DNA of 33,355 nucleotides from Myxococcota bacterium (GTDB lineage Bacteria; Myxococcota; UBA727; JAHDBA01): the NCBI GenBank assembly GCA_020627505.1, contig JAHDGS010000013.1:2862-36216 (forward strand), written 5' to 3'. Below are positions 26,132-33,355 of the stretch, in pieces. A program made the position numbers and the translations under genes. Every line of letters starts with the position of its first letter. The first letter of the stretch is position 1. A model generated the notes under the pieces. That model searched no databases and was not told the DNA's origin. It worked only from the letters and a program-made list of their open reading frames with translations.

Positions 26132-27613
26132 ATGCAACTCCAGCTCAGCAAATACGATTTTGATGATGTCCCGCGCTTGAAAAAAGATAAGGTCAGACGT
26201 GGAAATCAACTGCTGAGCGTATTACCCGGTGCGCTCTTTAAAGATGCATTTTCAGAGCGATTGGCGACTATCTTCGGAAAGCGTTTTGGCACATCTGTCA
26301 AAGCGGGTTTCGAGGGACATCTTGAAGTGACACAGGCATTGTTTGAGAAACGTTTTGCGCAACAAACTGTCTGGCTTGTCCTGGAGTTGGATACCCTCGG
26401 TAGAACATGCTTTATCGATATTGATCGTGAATTGATTCAACATCTCTTATCACAACTCGTGTCGCTGCCAGCGATTCGATTCGATCTGAATTTCCCGCTG
26501 ACAGAGCTTGAACGCGCAGGAATTATGTATACTTTACTGGGGATTCTGAGCGAGTGCCATTTGCAAGACTTCGGCCTAAGTGCACGTATACGTTCAGTCA
26601 TCCTACCTGGCGAAGAAGGCGCAGGTCCTGTGCATCAAGCGTCTCCGACAGTGACTGGTCTCGGCTATTATCTCAACTATGAGAATGTTCGTTACGGATT
26701 TCGGATTTGGCTCCCGCAAGATGTCCTTGAACAAGCCCAAGCAGATGATATCCTCGGTACAGAGGCCTATTTAAGCCGCTATGGTCAACAGTTAGAGCAA
26801 AGAATGGCGCTGTTTGCACGGTGCCCGGCAGAGGTTTATGTTGAAGCCGGTCGAATTGATCTATCCGCGGATGATATCGCACGTCTGGAAGTCGACGATA
26901 TCATTGTCTTTGATCAATGTGGCTTATCAGCTCAGGACAATATGCTCTCTGGAGAGCTTTCTTGTTATGTTGGTCAAAAGCGGAAAGTGCAAGTGATTGC
27001 TCAATATGAAGAGCATGCACACGCACCAGCGGAAGTCGGCATCGAGCAAATTCACATCATAGATATGCCGGATATGCCACGTTGGATGATGGTCGAGACG
27101 ACAACACAAGCATTTTCAGATACATGGGCAACAGATGAGGCGATTTTGAAAGGATTATCGAATAATTTAGACGATCGTATTGACGCTTCGCAACAGAATA
27201 GTGTTGAATGTGGCATGTCTTCCGAGAATATGAACGCCAACCGCTTCCAAATGAGTGAACCTGATGATTTCGACGACTTTGATGATCTCGAACTCGATGA
27301 ACAGGAACCTGATAGTGGCAGCAATATGAGCGAAGAAATTGATGAAGATATGATCGAGCCAGTGAATATGGATCACGAACGCGCAGCATTGGCAGCAGAT
27401 GTGCCCGTCTCTCTTGTCGTCGAGCTCGGTCGAGTCGAACTATCAGCAGCAGATTTAATGCGTGTTCGGCCAGGTATTGTGATTGAGCTTAATCGACAAC
27501 CAGGTGCGCCTGTTGATCTTGTTGTGGGCGATCGTCGAATTGGTAAAGGTGAAATTGTCCAAATTGAAGGCGAGCTTGGCGTTCGTATTCTATCTATCGC
27601 AGATGGAGCATAA
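26132..27613 (+). CDS. sctQ: Type III secretion C-ring protein, two SPOA domains (SctQ / FliM-FliN-like)
   Basis: A 493-residue cytoplasmic protein. An N-terminal region (~1-200) is followed by a first SPOA domain at ~225-300 (CPAEVYVEAGRIDLSADDIA, GELSCYVGQKRKVQV). A very acidic linker spans ~366-415 (DDFDDFDDLELDEQEPD), and a second SPOA domain lies at ~423-493 (VPVSLVVELGRVELSAADLM, VDLVVGDRRIGKGEIV). Two SPOA domains on one chain are typical of SctQ, the sorting-platform protein of non-flagellar type III systems; flagella usually split them between FliM and FliN. The ATG has no good ribosome site. A TTGATT...TATACA pair (26097, 26118) with 15-nt spacing could give a nearly leaderless transcript, so the start is uncertain. 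The FliO-like gene starts 2 bp after the stop. Confidence 0.75.
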   Translation: MQLQLSKYDFDDVPRLKKDKVRRGNQLLSVLPGALFKDAFSERLATIFGKRFGTSVKAGFEGHLEVTQALFEKRFAQQTVWLVLELDTLGRTCFIDIDRELIQHLLSQLVSLPAIRFDLNFPLTELERAGIMYTLLGILSECHLQDFGLSARIRSVILPGEEGAGPVHQASPTVTGLGYYLNYENVRYGFRIWLPQDVLEQAQADDILGTEAYLSRYGQQLEQRMALFARCPAEVYVEAGRIDLSADDIARLEVDDIIVFDQCGLSAQDNMLSGELSCYVGQKRKVQVIAQYEEHAHAPAEVGIEQIHIIDMPDMPRWMMVETTTQAFSDTWATDEAILKGLSNNLDDRIDASQQNSVECGMSSENMNANRFQMSEPDDFDDFDDLELDEQEPDSGSNMSEEIDEDMIEPVNMDHERAALAADVPVSLVVELGRVELSAADLMRVRPGIVIELNRQPGAPVDLVVGDRRIGKGEIVQIEGELGVRILSIADGA

Positions 27614-27615
27614 AT

Positions 27616-27999
27616 ATGGAAACGGAACAACTTGGTTGGGTTTTTGTCAAAACAATGTTGATGCTTGGCATTGTGTTGGGCTTGATTTATGTCTTGTTTC
27701 ATTATGGTCTTGGGCGATTGTTGAAGTCACAAAAGACAGGGCAACAGATTGTTGTGAAAGAGCGTATTGCAATTGATGCCAAACATGCGGTTTGTATGCT
27801 TGAAGTGAATGGCGAAGAACTTTTGGTTGGTGTTTCAGATGGTCAGATTGCACTATTAAAAGATATGAGTCTGAATTCGCCGCCTCGACCGGTTGACGCC
27901 AGTACATTGGTTCGGGAGCATACCGCGCCCACACGCAGCTTTCGCTCGATATTATCTGGGACGTATCGATCTTCAATCGAGGATACCCATGTTGTTTAG
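27616..27999 (+). CDS. fliO: FliO-like export-gate assembly protein
   Basis: A 127-residue protein with one N-terminal membrane helix (~9-30, FVKTMLMLGIVLGLIYVLFH). The short cytoplasmic domain follows the FliO pattern: VVKERIAIDAKHAVCMLEVNGEELLVGVSDGQIALL, here shown as two ideas, a K-x-x-I-x-x-D-A-K-H core and an E-x-L-L-V-G-V strand. FliO helps FliP assemble into the flagellar export gate. It sits directly upstream of and overlaps the SctR/FliP gene by 11 bp, its position in flagellar operons. Non-flagellar type III clusters normally lack it, so its presence beside SctQ/SctR-like proteins is unusual. Confidence 0.7.
   Translation: METEQLGWVFVKTMLMLGIVLGLIYVLFHYGLGRLLKSQKTGQQIVVKERIAIDAKHAVCMLEVNGEELLVGVSDGQIALLKDMSLNSPPRPVDASTLVREHTAPTRSFRSILSGTYRSSIEDTHVV
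27979..27983 (+). promoter_or_regulatory. Ribosome binding site fixing the sctR start
   Basis: GAGGA lies 5 nt before ATG 27989, inside the 3' end of the fliO-like gene. It places the sctR start 96 bases after the longest possible frame start and gives an 11-bp overlap with fliO. Confidence 0.7.
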
Positions 28000-28786
28000 A
28001 CGTCATCATTTGCCAACATACTGGGCTTATTACTTCATCGGCCTTCTTGGCTTATGGACACAATCTCTATGGGCTGCAAAAGATACAGCCTCTCTGACCT
28101 CTGACTTGCTGAACCAAGATTCGATCGCCAATCGACCTGTCATTTTGATGGGCGCGATGACAGCGCTTTCACTGGTGCCGTTTGTCGGTATGATGGTGAC
28201 ATCGTTCGTCAAAATTGCGGTCGTCCTATCGATTACGCGTCAAGCCTTAGGGACACAGCAAGCACCACCGACAACAGTGATCACGGGCTTATCGATTATT
28301 TTGACCGCATATGTGATGCAGCCAGTTGGACTCCAGGTTCTTGAACGCGCCGATCGAATTATTCAAACCGAGGGTGAATTTCTCAGCGGAGATAATGTCG
28401 ATTTGATTGTCAAAGCGTATGAAGCAGGGAAAGAGCCAATTAAGGAATTTTTGAAACGACATGCAGCCCCAAAGAATAAAGAGATGTTTTATCGCGTGGC
28501 ACATCGTATGCGTGCAGAAGCCGATCGTGATCGACTTGCGCGAGATGATATGATTGTCCTCGTGCCTGCTTTTGTGATTTCGGAGCTGACACGGGCGTTT
28601 CAGATTGGTTTTATCATCTTCATACCGTTCCTCGTTGTAGATATGGTCGTCTCAAATATTCTGATGGCGCTTGGGATGCAAATGTTATCGCCAACGACAA
28701 TTTCACTCCCATTCAAAATTTTGTTATTTGTGTTGGTTGATGGCTGGTATCTCATCAGTCGTGGACTTGTGCTGGGGTATCAATAA
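27989..28786 (+). CDS. sctR: Type III export-gate protein SctR (FliP family)
   Basis: The start is set at ATG 27989: GAGGA (27979-27983) lies 5 nt upstream and the next residues are a hydrophobic signal-like segment. A longer frame back to 27893 would run deep into fliO. The product has 265 residues. Family hallmarks are MMVTSFVKIAVVLSITRQAL, GTQQAPP, AYVMQPVG, LVPAFVISELTRAFQIGF and the C-terminal VDGWYLISRGLVLGYQ. The phrases VVSNILMALGMQMLSPTTIS and SRGLVLGY resemble SctR/YscR more than FliP. The protein forms the SctR5 core of the inner-membrane export gate. Its TAA overlaps the sctS ATG (TAATG), giving tight coupling. Confidence 0.88.
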   Translation: MLFRRHHLPTYWAYYFIGLLGLWTQSLWAAKDTASLTSDLLNQDSIANRPVILMGAMTALSLVPFVGMMVTSFVKIAVVLSITRQALGTQQAPPTTVITGLSIILTAYVMQPVGLQVLERADRIIQTEGEFLSGDNVDLIVKAYEAGKEPIKEFLKRHAAPKNKEMFYRVAHRMRAEADRDRLARDDMIVLVPAFVISELTRAFQIGFIIFIPFLVVDMVVSNILMALGMQMLSPTTISLPFKILLFVLVDGWYLISRGLVLGYQ

Positions 28787-29058
28787 TGTCGGTTCAAGAC
28801 TTCGTGATGCAAATCTCTTCAGAGGCCCTGTTCTTGGTTATTTTGGTTTCTCTACCGATGTTGGTGACGTCGCTCGTTGTGGGTATCCTTGTTGCGATTT
28901 TTTCGGCGACGACTCAGATTCAAGACCAGTCATTAAGTTTCGTCGTCAAGATGATTTCTGTTTTTATGGTGATGGCAGCGGTTGGTTCTTGGGCTGGCTC
29001 CACAATGATTCGCTTCGCGGCGCGCTGTATGAACGGCATTGTCGAGGTCGCTTTTTAG
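28786..29058 (+). CDS. sctS: Type III export-gate protein SctS (FliQ family)
   Basis: Ninety residues, the normal family length, with two membrane helices (ALFLVILVSLPMLVTSLVVG and FVVKMISVFMVMAAVGSWAG) around the conserved loop TQIQDQSLSF. SctS/FliQ packs outside the SctR ring to seal the export channel. The start overlaps the sctR stop, and sctT begins 10 bp after the stop. Confidence 0.88.
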   Translation: MSVQDFVMQISSEALFLVILVSLPMLVTSLVVGILVAIFSATTQIQDQSLSFVVKMISVFMVMAAVGSWAGSTMIRFAARCMNGIVEVAF

Positions 29059-29067
29059 TGCTGTCAA

Positions 29068-29883
29068 ATGACTGACGTATTTTTTGCCATTCAAAAGCAA
29101 ATTGATTCGACACGCAATATTGTCATTTTTGCTTTGATTATGGCCCGGGTGATGTCCATCGTTTTATTGACGCCATTTTTAGGTGGCAAGAATGCGCCAC
29201 CCACAGTGAAGATGGGCATCGGAATCACGCTCACTTTCGTGCTGTGGCCGACAGTTGTCATGTCGATGCCGGGCGATGTTCCCATCACACCTGTCGGCTT
29301 CATCTTAATGATGATGAAAGAGGCCTTTGTTGGGCTCATCATGGGATTTATCTGTGCTGAAGTATTTTATACCGTCGAAATATCGGGGCAGCTTGTCGAT
29401 ATTTTTCGTGGCGCAAACCAAATCCAGGTTCAAGTTCCGGAGATTCAAGAACGGTCGAGTGCATTTGGTAACTTCAATTATCAGTTGTTGTTGTGCTTAT
29501 TTTTGGCACTTGGCTTACATACTTTTTTTATCGAAACATTATTCGAAAGTTTTCGGTTGATACCCATTAATACGCTCCCAGGCATTGAACAGGGATTCTG
29601 GGCTTTGACTGATGCGCTTCTCAAGCTTGGGCAGCATATTTTGACAACTGCGGTCATGCTAGCGGCACCCATTGCGATGGTTTCATTGATTACTGAGACG
29701 ACCTTTGGTCTTATGAATAAAGTCGCACCGCAAATCAACGCCTATTTTATGGCGTTTCCAGCGAAAGTATTTGCCGGCGTTGCTGTATTCTACTTGGCGC
29801 TGGAGTTGATCGTCTCAGAGATGCTTAAGCATAGTTATGAAATGCTTCAACTCTTAGAGCATATTGTCGGGTTACTTGAATGA
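29068..29883 (+). CDS. sctT: Type III export-gate protein SctT (FliR family)
   Basis: A 271-residue polytopic inner-membrane protein of normal family length. The conserved early segment LLTPFLGGKNAPPTVKMGIG is followed by KEAFVGLIMGFICAEVFYTVEISGQLVD and a near C-terminal APQINAYFMAFPAKVF. SctT/FliR caps the SctR-SctS assembly. No sctU/flhB follows, which is the usual next gene; instead the TGA overlaps the ATG of a dehydrogenase-like gene. The rest of a secretion apparatus (SctU, SctV, the ATPase SctN, rings) must lie elsewhere if the system works. Confidence 0.87.
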   Translation: MTDVFFAIQKQIDSTRNIVIFALIMARVMSIVLLTPFLGGKNAPPTVKMGIGITLTFVLWPTVVMSMPGDVPITPVGFILMMMKEAFVGLIMGFICAEVFYTVEISGQLVDIFRGANQIQVQVPEIQERSSAFGNFNYQLLLCLFLALGLHTFFIETLFESFRLIPINTLPGIEQGFWALTDALLKLGQHILTTAVMLAAPIAMVSLITETTFGLMNKVAPQINAYFMAFPAKVFAGVAVFYLALELIVSEMLKHSYEMLQLLEHIVGLLE

Positions 29884-30740
29884 GAGCTTTAGGCCATACT
29901 CTTGTACTCGGAGCTGGATACACTGGTCGAAGATTGTGTGACCATCTTGAAAATCATGACGTTGAATTAGGTATGCAGGGGCTGGTGAGAACGCGTACAG
30001 TTCAAGAAGCAGGATGTATATCGCTAGATTTATCTCAACAGTCGTCAATCCAAGCGTTTTGCGAGAAGCAAGAATATCCTTTCGAGACATGCTTTGTCAC
30101 GATATCTCCAGCAAAGGCACCGACGTTACTTGAAAGCCTAAACTATTTAACACGCCATGCGGTCATATCTTCTGCTCGGTTAATTGGTATTGTCAGTACG
30201 GCAACTTATGGCGATGTCTCAGGTCAAGTTAATGAAGCGACACCACCAAATCGACGTACAGAGCGGCACCAAACGTGGGGTGCTTATGATGATGGCTTGC
30301 TCGCTTTATCTGGCAATCAGTTAGATGTGTGTGTGGTTCGTACGCCAGCGATATATGGACCAGGACGAGATCATCGCAAAAAGTTATTAGAAGGGACCCA
30401 CCGCGTGATTCAAACAAATGCGTGTACAAGTCGTATTCATGTTGATGATCTCGTTTCTATTCTGATTGCAGTCGCAACCTCGAAAGAGCTTCACCCGTGT
30501 GTGCTTGCGACAGACAATGCGCCTGCACCGACCCATGAAGTGGTGAAATATGCTGCGCGACTTTTGGGCACTCCGCCACCGCGAATACTGAGCCTTGAAG
30601 AAGCTCAAGCCGAAATGACGGAACGACAACGAAGCATGTGGATGCAAAACAGACAGTGCGTCTCATTACACCTAGAAGAACTCGGTGTTAAGCTAATGTA
30701 CCCGACTTACCGCGAAGGGTTAGCCCACCTTGCAGAATGA
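29880..30740 (+). CDS. NAD(P)-binding SDR/epimerase-like protein (YeeZ-type)
   Basis: A 286-residue soluble protein with an N-terminal Rossmann signature, VLGAGYTGRRLCDHL (G-x-G-x-x-G). Later features of extended SDRs are IGIVSTATYGDVSGQVNE, VVRTPAIYGPGRD (sugar-epimerase-like YGPG) and SRIHVDDLVSI. The usual Y-x-x-x-K is not evident (WGAYDDGLLAL takes its place), which is common in YeeZ-like atypical SDRs. The substrate cannot be inferred. Its ATG overlaps the sctT stop (ATGA), so it is translated with the export-gate genes although it has no obvious secretion role. The convergent kinase gene ends 1 bp beyond its stop, leaving no room for a separate terminator. Confidence 0.7.
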   Translation: MRALGHTLVLGAGYTGRRLCDHLENHDVELGMQGLVRTRTVQEAGCISLDLSQQSSIQAFCEKQEYPFETCFVTISPAKAPTLLESLNYLTRHAVISSARLIGIVSTATYGDVSGQVNEATPPNRRTERHQTWGAYDDGLLALSGNQLDVCVVRTPAIYGPGRDHRKKLLEGTHRVIQTNACTSRIHVDDLVSILIAVATSKELHPCVLATDNAPAPTHEVVKYAARLLGTPPPRILSLEEAQAEMTERQRSMWMQNRQCVSLHLEELGVKLMYPTYREGLAHLAE

Positions 30741-30741
30741 C

Positions 30742-32514
30742 TCATTTGGGCCCAAGCCAGCCGACATGTGTGAGTAATAGGTATTCAGGATCGACAGTTC
30801 GGAGTGTGTTCTGGTAGGTGTCCGCTTGTTCTGGAACCATTTTAATCAGGCGTCGCATATAACTGGCGTAGCGATGCCAATTCCCTTCTCCTGCACATGC
30901 ATTGGTCAGGGTTGTTAATGACTGAATATCGTCAGGGTCATCGAAGACGAGTTTTTCCAAGGTTGAAATACGTTCGTCGATTGGTTTGCCAAAGTTGAAC
31001 TGATGACTTGTTGTGAGCGTATTAAAAGTCTGTGCAACCGTTTGATTTTGCGGTTGTATCAAACATGCCTTATACGCATATAAAGCCGCACAAGCCGGGT
31101 GATTCTGTGACTCAAAGTGTTGTGCACATCCATCATAGTATGTCGCTGTTGCCTGACAGAGTGTTTCGTGCACTTCACGGGATTGATGCACAAAGTCTTT
31201 CAATAAGTTTGGGTTTCGTTCATTGAGTGCGTCGACAAAAGGTTGGAGCATATTGACGACATCTGCAGCCGAGTATTTTCGCTCGTCTGGATCTTTCTGT
31301 GTCAATGTGTCGACGATGTACTCAAGAATGTAGGGAGTGAATGGGAGTTCTTCAAAAATACGCGGTGATGGCTCACGCGTAATTGCAATCATAGAATCGG
31401 TTGGTGTTGACCGCCTGAAATAACTGCGCCCACTCATCATCGTAAATAAGATGAGGCCGACACAAAATAAATCTGTCGCAGGTGAAAGTGGTCGGCCAAG
31501 TGCTTGCTCTGGACTCATGAAATCAACGGTTCCGATCACCATACCTGTTTTGGTCAAGCCTTGCTCGCCAAGTAATTTCGCGACACCAAAATCCATCAGC
31601 TTAAATTCACCGTGCTTGTTCACCATCATATTGGATAGTTTCAAGTCGCGATGAAGGACGTCTTTCTCATGCGCGTGATCGAGGGCTGACAGCAAACTAT
31701 GCAAAATAAGAATCGCAATCTGAGGAGAGAGCCGACCACCAGCTGCACCAAGTAAGCCTGGCAAGGTTTCTCCTTCGACATATTCCATGACCATGAATGG
31801 GCCTTTATCGGTATGGCCCTGCTGATACACAGACGTAATCGCCGGGTGATTCAATCCTTTCATGGTTTGGACTTCTCTTTCGAAACGCTTGTATGCTTCG
31901 GAGTTATCAGCCATTGAGGCAAGCAATAGTTTGATGGCATAACGGCGGCCTGTCGCACGTTCCACGCCGAGCAGAACTTGTCCCATACCACCTTCGCCGA
32001 GTGTTTTTTCGATATCGTAGTCGTCAAAGTTGTCTGATGGTGGTGGGTTGCTATAATCAACTTCGATTGGCGCCTGAACAGCTGGCGCATGAGATGTGTT
32101 GGCCGTCAGTACATGAGATTGTGTTCGGTGTTCTGAGCCGACCTGCTCTAAATCAAGTAAAGCTGGAACTGCGTCGAGTTCGATGGTCCCGCCAAAGCCA
32201 CCCACTTCTTCTTGCTGGTGAAGTTCTATCAATTGTGATTTCGCCTTAACAGTTGTCGGCGAAACACCTGGTTTATGACCCAAGACAACATAGGTTTCAG
32301 ATTCTGCCGCTTCCGTTTGATGCTGAAATGGAGACTTCATGATTTTAGATAGGAATTGGTCGACCCATTCACCTTCATAGCCGGAACGTGTCAATGTCCG
32401 TCCAAGATGATTGGGGTCGTGTTTACAAAGTTTGAGTAGCCCTTTAGCGCCTTTTGTATCAAGTGCAAAGGTTTCGGCAACTGTTTCGATGATATCTGTT
32501 TGATTCAGCGACAT
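30742..32514 (-). CDS. Hanks-type serine/threonine protein kinase
   Basis: A 590-residue protein with AGAGGA upstream of the ATG. Residues 1-60 form an unassigned helical N-terminal domain, ~60-160 is a disordered linker, and the kinase domain covers ~166-430. The catalytic signature is complete: G-loop LGEGGMGQV (172-180), Lys195 (YAIKLL), HRDLKLSN with Asp290, DFG at 308-310, GTVDFMSPEQ and D347 (ATDLF). The protein should therefore be active. Residues ~430-590 are TPR-like helices (ALYAYKACLIQPQNQTVAQT). No membrane helix is seen, so it is cytoplasmic, unlike PASTA-type kinases. Myxobacteria and relatives carry many such kinases. Its target is unknown; the FHA protein GltG about 23 kb away is only a speculative reader of its phosphorylation. 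Confidence 0.9.
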   Translation of the reverse strand: MSLNQTDIIETVAETFALDTKGAKGLLKLCKHDPNHLGRTLTRSGYEGEWVDQFLSKIMKSPFQHQTEAAESETYVVLGHKPGVSPTTVKAKSQLIELHQQEEVGGFGGTIELDAVPALLDLEQVGSEHRTQSHVLTANTSHAPAVQAPIEVDYSNPPPSDNFDDYDIEKTLGEGGMGQVLLGVERATGRRYAIKLLLASMADNSEAYKRFEREVQTMKGLNHPAITSVYQQGHTDKGPFMVMEYVEGETLPGLLGAAGGRLSPQIAILILHSLLSALDHAHEKDVLHRDLKLSNMMVNKHGEFKLMDFGVAKLLGEQGLTKTGMVIGTVDFMSPEQALGRPLSPATDLFCVGLILFTMMSGRSYFRRSTPTDSMIAITREPSPRIFEELPFTPYILEYIVDTLTQKDPDERKYSAADVVNMLQPFVDALNERNPNLLKDFVHQSREVHETLCQATATYYDGCAQHFESQNHPACAALYAYKACLIQPQNQTVAQTFNTLTTSHQFNFGKPIDERISTLEKLVFDDPDDIQSLTTLTNACAGEGNWHRYASYMRRLIKMVPEQADTYQNTLRTVDPEYLLLTHVGWLGPK

Positions 32515-32532
32515 ATCTTCCTCTTTTGAGAA

Positions 32533-32561
32533 AGTTTAATGGAGGTCGACGATAAATTCAA
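32533..32561 (-). promoter_or_regulatory. Candidate promoter of the kinase gene
   Basis: On the minus strand TTGAAT (32556-32561) lies 17 nt before TAAACT (32533-32538), each four of six consensus matches. It sits about 20 bp before the ATG. The 152-bp region to 32666 separates divergent genes and should hold both promoters; I see no strong one for the plus-strand gene. Confidence 0.3.
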
Positions 32562-32666
32562 AAGAAGCCTGAAAATAGGGGTTCTTGTCTCAAAAACGAT
32601 GTTCAATTAGTCTTGTATTCGGAGACAGTTTTGCGGCTTTGTTGGGAGTTATGCTAGATTTCTGGC

Positions 32667-33355
32667 ATGTATTTTCGTTTGGGCATCGTGTTGACAATCA
32701 TGGTACTGGCGGCTGCGTCTCGTGCTGACGTTCAGACAGAAGAGACAGCGTGTGCCGATTTAATCTCAGGTTATATCGAATCTGAAAATGCCCGTTGGCG
32801 ATCGACACATATATCGAAGCAGTTATTTCACCGTTTAACATTGGTTGAGCACCGCTATGCAGCGACGATTGAATTTTTAAATCAGGGGCGCTCGTTCACG
32901 AAGCAGCTCGATTTTGGGACTGAGGACTGTGCTGCTGTTCCAGATACCTTAAGACTCTGGGTTCATCGGCAAGAGAAGATGCTCCATCAAACAGGAGAGA
33001 TTGGTCGTCAAGATTCCTTGAATGCGCATGCCCAAATCCCAGAAGAACAATGTGAAGAACGGTTTTATACATGTCCATCTGGTCGTCATGTTCAGGTCGA
33101 TGCATCAACTTGTACAGCTGATTGTCAAGGTGAACAAAGCCGAGCCATCTTCGAACTTGGTGCGGCTTTCCGCCCAAACGAAATGCTCTATTCAGTTGAA
33201 ACATCATTGAGTTGGCAGTTCTTTTTATCGAGACCACACTTGAAAAAGCGTGTCTCCGATCGTCAATTTAACCTGTATATTGCACCTGCTTTACAGTTCC
33301 AATACGGTCCGCCTCAAGAAATACTCGGCGCTGATTTGGTTCGTCTTCGGTATTT
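32667..33355 (+). CDS. Secreted Cys-containing protein of unknown function, cut by window end
   Basis: The frame from ATG 32667 is open through the last base (229 full codons) and has no stop in the window. A signal peptide is clear: MYFRLGIVLTIMVLAAASRA, with cleavage before DVQTEE. A helical region follows (ENARWRSTHISKQLFHRLTL), then a Cys-rich spacer with Cys in EEQCEERFYTC and STCTADC. After that come amphipathic strands such as IFELGAAFRPNEMLYSVETS and RQFNLYIAPALQFQYG, suggesting the beginning of an outer-membrane beta domain. The start lacks a good ribosome site, so it may lie elsewhere, but the signal peptide supports it. It is divergent from the kinase. I do not recognise the family. 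Confidence 0.7.
   Translation, partial: MYFRLGIVLTIMVLAAASRADVQTEETACADLISGYIESENARWRSTHISKQLFHRLTLVEHRYAATIEFLNQGRSFTKQLDFGTEDCAAVPDTLRLWVHRQEKMLHQTGEIGRQDSLNAHAQIPEEQCEERFYTCPSGRHVQVDASTCTADCQGEQSRAIFELGAAFRPNEMLYSVETSLSWQFFLSRPHLKKRVSDRQFNLYIAPALQFQYGPPQEILGADLVRLRY

Noticed and set aside
1-33355. CRISPR array, tRNA or rRNA genes
   Set aside because: No regularly spaced repeats and no recognisable tRNA or rRNA sequence were seen on either strand; the gaps between genes are short.

Overview
The window reads like a deltaproteobacterial or Myxococcota-type genome. The base composition looks moderate, roughly mid-40s percent GC by eye, unlike the GC-rich classical myxobacteria. The lineage cue is gene content. 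Bases 1-23289 reproduce, in order, the adventurous gliding (Agl-Glt, paralogous to Nfs) trans-envelope machine of Myxococcus xanthus: a truncated GltC-like TPR protein, then GltD, GltE, GltF, GltG, GltH, GltI and GltJ. I cannot assign a genus. A lower-GC relative such as a Bradymonadales-like or uncultured deltaproteobacterium would fit.

Region 1 (1-8154) has tightly packed plus-strand genes for a periplasmic TPR protein (partial), the large periplasmic TPR protein GltD, the TPR lipoprotein GltE, the small secreted GltF and the inner-membrane FHA/TonB-C protein GltG. A good intrinsic terminator follows (8181-8219). Region 2 (8336-23289) encodes the outer-membrane barrel GltH, the 4111-residue cytoplasmic TPR solenoid GltI and the zinc-ribbon/GYF/TonB-C protein GltJ. 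Together they could form a path from cytoplasm (GltI, GltJ N-terminus) through the inner membrane (GltG, GltJ) and periplasm (GltD, TonB-C domains) to the outer membrane (GltE, GltH). The AglRQS motor is not in the window.

Region 3 (23297-25870) is a glnE-type adenylyltransferase gene 7 bp after gltJ, interrupted by an in-frame TGA with homology-consistent sequence on both sides. gltE shows a comparable event: a TAA followed in the same frame by 23 more residues of the same Ala/Lys/Arg-rich tail and a second stop. A 155-bp element with 20-bp terminal inverted repeats and a flanking TTAG duplication sits immediately after the glnE stop.

Region 4 (26132-30740) is a plus-strand type III export cluster: a two-SPOA SctQ/FliM-N-like protein, a FliO-like protein, SctR, SctS and SctT, then a translationally coupled SDR protein. 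The membrane proteins look like the non-flagellar family, but a FliO-like gene and the flagellar order O-P-Q-R are retained. SctU, SctV, the ATPase and any secretin are absent here. Region 5 (30742-33355) holds a convergent Ser/Thr protein kinase on the minus strand and a divergent secreted Cys-containing protein cut by the window end.

No rRNA, tRNA or CRISPR array was recognised. All calls are by reading motifs and gene order; no database search was possible.
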